From assembly GCA_038214085.1 (NCBI GenBank), contig JBBQSF010000024.1, positions 1-27,862 of the forward strand: 27,862 nucleotides of DNA. Direction: 5' to 3'. Source of the stretch: JBBQSF01 sp038214085. Lineage in GTDB: Bacteria > Bacteroidota > Bacteroidia > Bacteroidales > CG2-30-32-10. Shown here in pieces: positions 1 through 6,343 of the stretch. Both the position numbers and the translations under genes were made by a program. The stretch's first letter is position 1, and each line of letters starts with the position of its first letter. The notes under the pieces are model-generated. The model was not told the DNA's origin, ran no database searches, and saw only the letters and a list, made by a program, of their open reading frames with translations.

Positions 1-387
1 TCACTATCGTTTACTGTAGCTGAAATGACTATGGTTCAAACCTTTACAGGTGCATCTAACATTCTTACACAAGGATTTCAACAGCCGGAAGATTTTTTTG
101 TATCCATTACTGAAAATGAACTCCCAGCTGGCGATGTAATCATTTATCCAAATCCTACATCAGGGCAGTTCAGTCTTGCATTTAATTCAGCAGACGAAAA
201 TAGCCGAACCATTAAAATTTACAATTTGGTAGGTCAGATTGTTTACAGCGAAACAATAAAACCTGCAACAGGCATAAATACTCAAAAATTCGACATCAGC
301 TCGAACAGTCAGGGTATTTATATGCTAGAGATCAGTTCAGCAGCAAAAAAGGACAGAAGTGTTCATAAAATCAATCTAGTTTATTAA
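1..387 (+). CDS. Secreted protein with C-terminal T9SS type A sorting domain (3' end only)
   Basis: The frame is open from base 1, so the gene begins outside the window; 128 codons are visible. The first part carries the pattern FTVAEMT...FTG...LTQGFQQPE, which I recognise from a family of secreted Bacteroidota proteins (WSIGE...LTQGFHQP type). From about visible residue 49 a T9SS type A sorting domain follows: YPNPTSGQF, then IKIYNLVGQIVY, then the GIYMLEI strand and the closing KINLVY. In known T9SS clients this roughly 80-residue domain directs passage through the SprA channel and is then removed or anchored. The downstream gene starts 16 bases after the stop, so the two are probably co-transcribed. 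The function of the missing N-terminal part is unknown. The sorting domain is clear; the family name of the rest is less sure. Confidence 0.85.
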   Translation, partial: SLSFTVAEMTMVQTFTGASNILTQGFQQPEDFFVSITENELPAGDVIIYPNPTSGQFSLAFNSADENSRTIKIYNLVGQIVYSETIKPATGINTQKFDISSNSQGIYMLEISSAAKKDRSVHKINLVY

Positions 388-403
388 TTAAAATCAAATA
401 CAA

Positions 404-1816
404 ATGAAAAAAACAATTTTTACTTTTTTAGGAATGTTAATGTTGGTGTTTTTTGTAAGCACAACATTTGCACAGGTGCCTCAGGGCTTCAACTATCAGG
501 CTGTTGCCAGAAATTCAGTAGGAAATCTCCTGCAAAATCAGGCTGTTGGTGTTAAATTGAGTATTCACCAGGGTTCTGCAGTCGGAACGGTTGTTTATTC
601 TGAAAGACAAACTCCCTCAACAAACCAGTTTGGTTTATTTACAGCAACAGTAGGACAGGGAACAGTTTTAAGTGGAGCATTTGCAACCATAAACTGGAGT
701 ACCGGAAGTTACTGGCTACAAGCCGAGCTAGACGCAGCAGGCGGAACAGCATATACTGATATGGGAACAAGCCAATTATTAAGTGTTCCTTATGCAATGT
801 ATGCGGCCAATGCAGGATCAGCAGCGGTAAGCGGAACCTTAAATTATGTACCTAAATTTACCAGCGCTACTACAATTGGAAATTCAAATATTTTTGATAA
901 CGGAACAAATGTTGGTATTCACCAACCAAATCCTCTTGCAGCTCTACATATTAAAGGAATTGATAATTCTTTTGATGGTGGTATTAGGCTTGAAGATGAT
1001 GCCACAACCGAGTATGGTAATATACTATATGGACTCGAAGGGATGATTTACCATTCTAAGACTGCTGGCAATGATCATTTGTTTTTAACAAGTATTAAAA
1101 ACGCTGTTTCCACGCCTGCTCTTATTATTAAAGATGATGGAAATGTTGGCATTGGAACTGCTGCTCCTACCAATATACTTGAAGTAGTAAATGGTACAAC
1201 AACTGCAACCAAATTTAGAGTCGGTACTTATGCTAGTGGCTATCATGGATTTGGTCAGGATTTCAGCAGTACAAGCCCTAGTTACTTTTTTGGACATGGT
1301 GGTGCATACTGGCATTTTATGTATGCCGCAACTCCCGCAGATACTTATACTGCATTAGTTACACTTGATGGCGCAGGGAATGTGTTCCGTTCTACTTCGA
1401 ATAATGTGGTTAGTCTTGGAAATGCATCCTATAAATGGACGGCAGTTTATGCCACAAATGGAACAATTCAGACTTCGGACAAACGATACAAAAATGATAT
1501 TACAAATATCAATTATGGATTAGCCGAGGTATTAAAACTACGCCCTGTTTCCTATACATGGAAGGATAAGTCCTTAAATGTTGGCACAGGGATAAACCTT
1601 GGTTTTATTGCTCAGGAATTGCAATCCATTGTTCCAGATGTTGTGGTTCATTCAAATACAGAAGTAAACAAGGAAACCGGAAAAGTTGATTCTGAGTATT
1701 CTGATGTTTACAGTGTTAAGTACAGTGAGTTGATTCCTGTTCTTGTAAAAGCAATTCAAGAACAACAAGCTGAAATTGAAACTTTAAAACTTCAGATTAA
1801 GGATTTGCAGAAGTAA
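404..1816 (+). CDS. Secreted protein with C-terminal intramolecular chaperone (peptidase S74-type) domain
   Basis: A 470-residue protein with a clear signal peptide (MKKTIFTFLGMLMLVFF, Ala-Gln near residue 24). The N-terminal part resembles tail-fibre-like exported proteins of Bacteroidota (QGFNYQAVARN near residue 27, then YAMYAANA). Two NVGI...P...L motifs start near residues 169 and 247, matching the VGIGTxxPxxxLxV repeat of such fibres. The C-terminus is an endosialidase-type chaperone domain: SDKRYKNDI begins at residue 358, GFIAQELQ follows, and the last 30 residues form a heptad-like helix (IQEQQAEIETLKLQIKDLQK). In phage tailspikes this domain trimerises the fibre and cuts itself off at a Ser using a Ser/Lys pair; S358 and K363 have the right spacing here. 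There is no T9SS sorting domain of its own. The target and role of the fibre are unknown. Confidence 0.85.
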   Translation: MKKTIFTFLGMLMLVFFVSTTFAQVPQGFNYQAVARNSVGNLLQNQAVGVKLSIHQGSAVGTVVYSERQTPSTNQFGLFTATVGQGTVLSGAFATINWSTGSYWLQAELDAAGGTAYTDMGTSQLLSVPYAMYAANAGSAAVSGTLNYVPKFTSATTIGNSNIFDNGTNVGIHQPNPLAALHIKGIDNSFDGGIRLEDDATTEYGNILYGLEGMIYHSKTAGNDHLFLTSIKNAVSTPALIIKDDGNVGIGTAAPTNILEVVNGTTTATKFRVGTYASGYHGFGQDFSSTSPSYFFGHGGAYWHFMYAATPADTYTALVTLDGAGNVFRSTSNNVVSLGNASYKWTAVYATNGTIQTSDKRYKNDITNINYGLAEVLKLRPVSYTWKDKSLNVGTGINLGFIAQELQSIVPDVVVHSNTEVNKETGKVDSEYSDVYSVKYSELIPVLVKAIQEQQAEIETLKLQIKDLQK

Positions 1817-1921
1817 GAAAAAGAAGATCCCTGCATTAGAGAAGTGGGGAGTCAACTGAAATTAACAGGTTGAAACCGATGGGTTAATCCGTAGCTTTAA
1901 CTGATTAACTTAGAATAATAA

Positions 1922-1956
1922 AAAAAGGCTGCACTAATATTTAGTGCAGCCTTTTT
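1922..1956 (+). terminator. Rho-independent terminator
   Basis: A perfect 12-bp stem, aaggctgcacta (1925-1936) with tagtgcagcctt (1942-1953), closes a five-base loop and runs into a T-rich tail. It lies about 105 bases after the S74-domain gene. The A-run on the 5' side makes it able to work on the opposite strand too, which suits a convergent spacer. Confidence 0.85.
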
Positions 1957-1969
1957 ATTTTTAACCCAA

Positions 1970-1993
1970 ATTCAGCATTAGAAAATGCTGAAT
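1970..1993. repeat. Hairpin A: 10-bp perfect inverted repeat
   Basis: attcagcatt (1970-1979) pairs perfectly with aatgctgaat (1984-1993) around a four-base loop (agaa). No T-run follows, so it is not a typical terminator. It stands between the terminator and a second, nested hairpin. Confidence 0.7.
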
Positions 1994-1999
1994 CGCAAA

Positions 2000-2045
2000 A
2001 GCATTTATAATCAAAGATTTATTGAATAATCTTTGAACAAATGCT
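2000..2045. repeat. Hairpin B: nested two-part inverted repeat
   Basis: An outer 7-bp stem, agcattt (2000-2006) with aaatgct (2039-2045), encloses an inner 9-bp stem, tcaaagatt (2011-2019) with aatctttga (2028-2036). Short unpaired stretches of four and two bases separate the stems. The loop is eight bases. No protein is encoded here. Confidence 0.65.
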
Positions 2046-2065
2046 AAGCGGGATTACCCTCATGG

Positions 2066-2101
2066 AATCATTAGTTTATTTTTTCAAAATTCCTAATGAT
2101 T
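2066..2101. repeat. Hairpin C: 9-bp perfect inverted repeat
   Basis: aatcattag (2066-2074) pairs perfectly with ctaatgatt (2093-2101) around an 18-base T-rich loop. It is the third strong stem in a row in this spacer. Confidence 0.6.
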
Positions 2102-2119
2102 AATTCGGGTTTAATTGAA

Positions 2120-2268
2120 TTTATACCAATACTTAGTATGAAATAGGCCAAAGACTATTTCTTGCTTAGTAGTATGGTAAATGCCCGCCTGACCGGACGG
2201 GCAGGCCGATCATGAAATCGTTGGAGTCCATTTTATTGGACTACTACGAATTCAGTATCGGTATTAAA
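2120..2268. repeat. Palindromic MITE/REP-like element with terminal inverted repeats
   Basis: The left end (2120-2136, containing ataccaatact) and the reverse complement of the right end (2252-2268, containing ataccgatact) agree at 13 of 17 positions. Between them are three smaller inverted repeats: gaaatag/ctatttc (2140-2146, 2155-2161), a GC-rich palindrome tgcccg/cgggca (2182-2187, 2198-2203) at the centre, and agtcca/tggact (2225-2230, 2237-2242). The GC-rich centre contrasts with the AT-rich surroundings. The right terminal repeat overlaps the ssb stop codon. This is the form of a short non-coding mobile or interspersed palindromic element. Whether it is repeated elsewhere in the genome cannot be seen here. 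Confidence 0.5.
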
Positions 2269-2731
2269 ACGGCAAATCGTCGTTTGCATCTTTCTGATTG
2301 GTATCCGGTAAGGATTCGTTTGGTAATTGTTCTGTAGCCGGAGGAGGAGATTGCTCTGTTGAATTATTATTGTTCGTTTCTGTGGGCATGGCGTTGTCTT
2401 CTTTACGGCTTAGGATTTTGAAATTGTCGCCGATTATTTCGGTAGTGTACCTTTTATGGCCGTCTTTGTCCTCCCAGTTTCGGGTTCTGAGTTTGCCTTC
2501 AACAAAAATTTGAGTACCCTTTTTCAGGTATTTTTCAGCTACTTCTGCAAGTCCGCGCCACATAACCACATTATGCCATTCGGTTTGTTCCTGTCTCTGA
2601 CCATCTTTTCCTTTAAAAGTTTCAGATGTTGCCAGTGAAAATGAGGCAACCTTTGCTCCGTTTTCCAATGTGCGGATTTCAGGGTCTCTGCCCAGATTTC
2701 CAACTAAAATTACTTTGTTTATCCCTGCCAT
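2264..2731 (-). CDS. ssb: Single-stranded DNA-binding protein
   Basis: A 155-residue SSB that coats single-stranded DNA in replication, recombination and repair. Residues 1-110 form the OB fold (MAGINKVILVGNLGRDPEIR at the start; EWHNVVMWRGLAEVAEKYL and GTQIFVEGKLRTRNWED further on). Residues about 115-148 are a flexible Asn/Gln/Pro-rich linker. The C-terminus DDLPF is the acidic tail with terminal Phe through which SSB binds its partner proteins. Length and order are normal for the family. The gene lies downstream of mutY on the same strand, 126 bases away, and has its own promoter-like box at 2764-2771. Its stop codon lies inside the right terminal repeat of the 2120-2268 element, yet the functional tail is intact. 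Confidence 0.97.
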   Translation of the reverse strand: MAGINKVILVGNLGRDPEIRTLENGAKVASFSLATSETFKGKDGQRQEQTEWHNVVMWRGLAEVAEKYLKKGTQIFVEGKLRTRNWEDKDGHKRYTTEIIGDNFKILSRKEDNAMPTETNNNNSTEQSPPPATEQLPNESLPDTNQKDANDDLPF

Positions 2732-2763
2732 AAATAGATTGTATTAAATATTAAAAAAGCTAT

Positions 2764-2771
2764 CAAAGATA
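2764..2771 (-). promoter_or_regulatory. Putative -7 box for ssb
   Basis: Read on the minus strand this is TATCTTTG, an exact match to the Bacteroidota -7 consensus TAnnTTTG. It ends 32 bases before the ssb start codon. A TTG triplet (2794-2796 on the plus strand as caa) lies 22 bases further upstream, a slightly long spacing for the -33 element. Confidence 0.5.
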
Positions 2772-2857
2772 AATTATTTATTATTCAATAATACAATTGT
2801 GTCAACATTTTTTAATGCTTTACAGAAGTTTTTGGCACATTTATTTGATTTACACAT

Positions 2858-3919
2858 TTATAGTGTATGTTTTGCCAGAAACTTATCAATTAATCTTGGA
2901 ACGGCATAACTTTGTATGGTTTCTTTCGAAATCCAAACCATTGAAGTGTGTGGTTTAAAAGATTTTGACAAAATACAAATTTCTATAAATATTGCTTCAA
3001 TTTCCTGATGTGTGAGTTTGTGGAAATAGGTTTCCGAAACTGATATTATTGAATAGTTTATGTTGCCAAACAATTCGAAAATGCTTTTGTCGAAAAATAG
3101 CTTGGCCGTATTTATCTTGCTTTCGCTTTCCACCATTGGAAAATCATACAGATTCTGCCAGATATCTTTTTGAACTCTTTGTTTGAAAAGGAACATATGG
3201 GGTTTTGAAACCGGCGAAGCAACAAAATAATAGAAATACCGCTTTCTGGTTTTGGTTTTCTTTTGTTTGAATGGAATTTCTTTAACAGCAGCGGTTTTGA
3301 AAGCTTTGCAATGGATTTTGAAAATACAATTATTACATTCGGGATTTTTAGGAGTGCAAAATAAAGCACCAAATTCCATAATGGCCTGATTGAAATCAGA
3401 AGGTTTTTGGTCACTGATTAAATTAGTAACATGTGCTTTGATTGTTTTTAAAGTATCTGCTGCATCCACAGGTTTTGTAATTCCAAAAATTCTTGAAATT
3501 ACCCTGATGACATTTCCATCAACCACTGGTATTTTTTCTTCAGAAGAAAATGATGCAATTGCAGCCGCTGAATATGGACCGATGCCTTTTAATTTAATAA
3601 GCTCTGAGTATGTTGAGGGAAATATTCCCTGATGCTTTGCAACAATTTCCTTTGCTGTAAAATGCATATTTCTTGCTCTGGAATAATAACCTAAACCTTG
3701 CCAAAGCCTTAGTACTTCTTCTTCGGGTGCTTCAGCGAAAGCTTTAATATTAGGGTATTTTAAACAAAATGCATAATAATAATTTAAACCCTGATCCACT
3801 CGGGTTTGTTGTAAAATTATTTCCGACAGCCATATTTTATAAGGATCTTTTGTTTGTCGCCAAGGCAAGTCGCGCTTGTTATTGTGATACCAATTAATAA
3901 GTTCAGAAGCCAGGCTCAT
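2858..3919 (-). CDS. mutY: A/G-specific adenine DNA glycosylase MutY
   Basis: A 353-residue base-excision repair enzyme that removes adenine mispaired with 8-oxoguanine. The glycosylase domain shows the catalytic glutamate in LSEIILQQT (E33), the helix-hairpin-helix LKGIGPYSAAAIASF near residues 110-124 and the catalytic aspartate in VVDGNV (D134). A [4Fe-4S] cluster motif C-x6-C-x2-C-x5-C follows at C188, C195, C198 and C204. From about residue 225 comes the Nudix-like domain that recognises 8-oxoguanine, including HKLTHQEIEA. Length is normal. The gene is divergent from sufB, whose operon makes Fe-S clusters, with 149 bases between the start codons. Confidence 0.97.
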   Translation of the reverse strand: MSLASELINWYHNNKRDLPWRQTKDPYKIWLSEIILQQTRVDQGLNYYYAFCLKYPNIKAFAEAPEEEVLRLWQGLGYYSRARNMHFTAKEIVAKHQGIFPSTYSELIKLKGIGPYSAAAIASFSSEEKIPVVDGNVIRVISRIFGITKPVDAADTLKTIKAHVTNLISDQKPSDFNQAIMEFGALFCTPKNPECNNCIFKIHCKAFKTAAVKEIPFKQKKTKTRKRYFYYFVASPVSKPHMFLFKQRVQKDIWQNLYDFPMVESESKINTAKLFFDKSIFELFGNINYSIISVSETYFHKLTHQEIEAIFIEICILSKSFKPHTSMVWISKETIQSYAVPRLIDKFLAKHTL

Positions 3920-3936
3920 AAATAAATAATGTATTA

Positions 3937-3944
3937 CAAAAGTA
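3937..3944 (-). promoter_or_regulatory. Putative -7 box for mutY
   Basis: On the minus strand this reads TACTTTTG, an exact TAnnTTTG match, 17 bases before the mutY start codon. I see no clear TTG at the -33 position. The short distance implies a very short leader. Confidence 0.45.
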
Positions 3945-4002
3945 CTTTATTTTTTACTGAAGTTATTTCGGCATTGTTGTGCTAAAATTTTTTCAATTTT
4001 TC

Positions 4003-4033
4003 TTGCACAGATAATGGAATATATATACTTTTG
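4003..4033 (+). promoter_or_regulatory. Putative promoter of the suf operon
   Basis: A TTG at 4003-4005 is followed after exactly 20 bases by TACTTTTG at 4026-4033. This fits the Bacteroidota consensus TTG-N19-21-TAnnTTTG. The sufB start codon lies 35 bases downstream. A small inverted repeat, tgtgc (3978-3982) and gcaca (4005-4009), overlaps the upstream element and could be an operator half-site pair, but five bases is weak evidence. Confidence 0.65.
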
Positions 4034-4068
4034 CTTATTATTTCAATTTAATCTAAATTAACGAGGCA

Positions 4069-5514
4069 ATGACTTCTGATAACGAAATATTAAATGATCT
4101 TACGCAAAATGAGTACAAGTGGGGCTTTACGACTGATATTGAAACAGAAACTGCACCCGTTGGATTGAGCGAAGATACTGTCAGGTTTATTTCTGCCAAA
4201 AAAAACGAACCAGCTTTTATGCTCGAATTTCGTCTTAAAGCATATCGCCACTGGCTTACATTAAAAGAACCGGAATGGGCACATTTGCATCATCCTCCAA
4301 TCAATTATCAGGAGATTATTTTTTATGCGGCCCCTAAACAAAAAGTTACTTTGGGAAGTCTTGATGAAGTGGATCCAGAGTTGATCAAAACATTTGAAAA
4401 GCTTGGCATTCCTTTAAATGAGCAGAAAATGATGAGTGGTGTTGCAGTAGATGCCGTAATGGACAGTATTTCGGTTACAACAACATTTAAAAGCACTTTA
4501 GCGGAAAAGGGAATTATTTTTTGTTCATTCAGCGAAGCGGTGAGAGAAAATCCTGAGCTCGTTAAAAAGTATATGGGTTCTGTGGTTCCTTACACTGATA
4601 ATTATTTTGCATCGCTAAATTCGGCAGTATTCAGCGATGGTTCCTTTTGTTACATTCCAAAAGGTGTGCGCTGCCCCATTGAATTGTCAACTTATTTCAG
4701 AATAAATGCGGCCAATACCGGTCAGTTTGAACGTACATTAATTATAGCCGACGACGACAGTTACGTAAGTTATATGGAAGGTTGCACTGCACCCCAGCGC
4801 GATACAAATCAGTTGCATGCGGCAATTGTGGAAATAATTGCACACGAAAATGCTGAGGTAAAATATTCAACAGTGCAAAACTGGTATCCAGGAAACAAAC
4901 AGGGACAGGGCGGAATTTATAATTTTGTTACCAAACGTGGGCTGTGCAAGGGAAATAATTCAAAAATATCCTGGACACAAGTGGAAACAGGTTCTGCCAT
5001 TACATGGAAATACCCAAGTTGTATTCTTCGAGGCGATAATTCTGTTGGTGAATTTTATTCGGTGGCAGTTACAAACAATTATCAGCAGGCAGATACCGGA
5101 ACCAAAATGATTCACATTGGAAAAAACACTAAAAGCACCATTATTTCCAAAGGAATTTCCGCAGGACTCAGCAATAACAGTTACAGAGGCTTGGTAAAAA
5201 TCACTAAAAATGCGAGCAATTCGCGAAATTTTTCACAATGCGATTCCTTGCTTTTAGGCGATAAATGCGGTGCACATACATTCCCATACATCGAAGTTGG
5301 CAACAAATCCTCAATAAGTGAGCACGAAGCAACTACTTCAAAAATTTCAGAAGATCAGTTGTTCTACTGCCAGCAGCGCGGAATAGATATGGAAAGCGCA
5401 ATTGGTTTAATTGTTAACGGTTATGCCAAAGAAGTACTGAATAAATTACCGATGGAATTTGCCGTAGAAGCACAAAAACTTTTGGCTATAAGTCTTGAGG
5501 GAAGTGTTGGATAG
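4069..5514 (+). CDS. sufB: Fe-S cluster assembly scaffold SufB
   Basis: A 481-residue subunit of the SufBCD complex, which assembles Fe-S clusters in the cytoplasm. The family core is visible: VYNFVTKRG-type segment as IYNFVTKRGLCKG, WTQVETGSAITWKYPSC, SVGEFYSVAVTNN, and the C-terminal CDSLLLGDKCGAHTFPYIEV. The cysteine of CGAHT is C400 and matches the conserved cysteine at the SufB-SufD interface; the EHEATTSKI motif follows. Length is normal. It is the first gene of the operon, with a well-placed promoter upstream. The ATG at 4069 gives the usual N-terminus. The 59-base gap to sufC is unusually long for this operon and holds a tandem heptamer repeat. Confidence 0.97.
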   Translation: MTSDNEILNDLTQNEYKWGFTTDIETETAPVGLSEDTVRFISAKKNEPAFMLEFRLKAYRHWLTLKEPEWAHLHHPPINYQEIIFYAAPKQKVTLGSLDEVDPELIKTFEKLGIPLNEQKMMSGVAVDAVMDSISVTTTFKSTLAEKGIIFCSFSEAVRENPELVKKYMGSVVPYTDNYFASLNSAVFSDGSFCYIPKGVRCPIELSTYFRINAANTGQFERTLIIADDDSYVSYMEGCTAPQRDTNQLHAAIVEIIAHENAEVKYSTVQNWYPGNKQGQGGIYNFVTKRGLCKGNNSKISWTQVETGSAITWKYPSCILRGDNSVGEFYSVAVTNNYQQADTGTKMIHIGKNTKSTIISKGISAGLSNNSYRGLVKITKNASNSRNFSQCDSLLLGDKCGAHTFPYIEVGNKSSISEHEATTSKISEDQLFYCQQRGIDMESAIGLIVNGYAKEVLNKLPMEFAVEAQKLLAISLEGSVG

Positions 5515-5561
5515 AGTTGATAGTTAATAGTTAGTGGTTAATAGTTTGTAGTAAATAGATA
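5513..5561. repeat. Imperfect heptamer tandem repeat in the sufB-sufC spacer
   Basis: Seven consecutive 7-base units can be read: agagttg, atagtta, atagtta, gtggtta, atagttt, gtagtaa, atagata. The first overlaps the sufB stop codon. Because 7 is not a multiple of 3, the recurring tag triplets place stop codons in all three frames. The repeat ends 12 bases before the sufC start. Its function is unknown. Confidence 0.7.
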
Positions 5562-5573
5562 ATTTATAAAATT

Positions 5574-6338
5574 ATGCTTTCAATAAAAAATTTAAAAGTG
5601 TCAATTCACGGAAAGAAGATTTTAAACGGAGTAAATCTCGAAGTAAAACCCGGTGAAGTTCATGCCATAATGGGTCCGAATGGAACAGGAAAAAGTACAC
5701 TTGCATCGGTTATTGCAGGTCGCGAAATTTTTGAAGTAACCGAAGGTGAAGTTATCTTTAACGGAAAAAATCTTTTAGAGCTAAGCCCTGAAATTCGCGC
5801 CAGAGAAGGAATTTTCTTAGGTTTTCAATATCCGGTTGAAATACCCGGTGTGAGTATAACCAACTTTATGAAAACAGCGGTAAATGAACATCGAAAACAT
5901 AAAGGTCTTGAACCCCTTACTGCTGGAGAATTTCTTGCATTAATGAAAGAAAAACAACAATTGGTAGAGTTGCATACAAAGCTTACCAACCGCTCGGTTA
6001 ACGAAGGTTTTTCGGGTGGAGAAAAAAAGAAAAATGAAATTTTTCAAATGGCAATGCTGAATCCTACATTAGGAATTCTCGATGAAACCGACTCAGGGCT
6101 TGATATTGATGCATTGCGTATTGTGGCAAATGGTGTAAACAAATTGCGTACAAAAGATAATGCTTTTGTTGTAATTACGCACTATCAAAGACTTCTCGAT
6201 TATATTGTTCCTGATTTTGTTCATGTTTTATATGAAGGAAAAATTGTAAAATCTGGCACCAAAGAACTTGCGCTTGAGTTAGAGGAAAAAGGCTACGACT
6301 GGATTAAAAAAGAACTCGAAGAACAGGCTGCTGTTTAA
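5574..6338 (+). CDS. sufC: Fe-S cluster assembly ATPase SufC
   Basis: A 254-residue ABC-type ATPase that binds SufB and SufD and drives conformational change in the scaffold. It is soluble and not a transporter. Walker A is GPNGTGKST at residues 34-42. The signature is FSGGEKKKNEI, the SufC-specific form of the LSGGQ motif. Walker B is LGILDETDSGLDID, and the switch histidine sits in VVITHYQRLL. Length is normal. The stop lies 5 bases before the sufD start, so the two are probably translated together. Confidence 0.97.
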   Translation: MLSIKNLKVSIHGKKILNGVNLEVKPGEVHAIMGPNGTGKSTLASVIAGREIFEVTEGEVIFNGKNLLELSPEIRAREGIFLGFQYPVEIPGVSITNFMKTAVNEHRKHKGLEPLTAGEFLALMKEKQQLVELHTKLTNRSVNEGFSGGEKKKNEIFQMAMLNPTLGILDETDSGLDIDALRIVANGVNKLRTKDNAFVVITHYQRLLDYIVPDFVHVLYEGKIVKSGTKELALELEEKGYDWIKKELEEQAAV

Positions 6339-6343
6339 CTGAT

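Larger units (their letters stand above)
1817..2263. other. Gene-free convergent spacer rich in stem-loops
   Basis: This 447-base stretch lies between the end of the S74-domain gene (+) and the end of ssb (-). I see no credible gene, tRNA or rRNA in it. It holds a weak stem-loop at 1883-1909 (gttaatc/gattaac), a strong terminator hairpin, three further hairpins with perfect stems, and a roughly 150-bp element with imperfect terminal inverted repeats. The density of perfect stems is higher than I would expect from AT-rich spacer sequence alone. The individual elements are listed separately. Confidence 0.7.

Noticed and set aside
404..1816. A prophage remnant suggested by the tail-fibre chaperone domain
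   Set aside because: The protein has a bacterial signal peptide and no capsid, terminase, integrase or lysis genes surround it; such secreted fibres are common in Bacteroidota.
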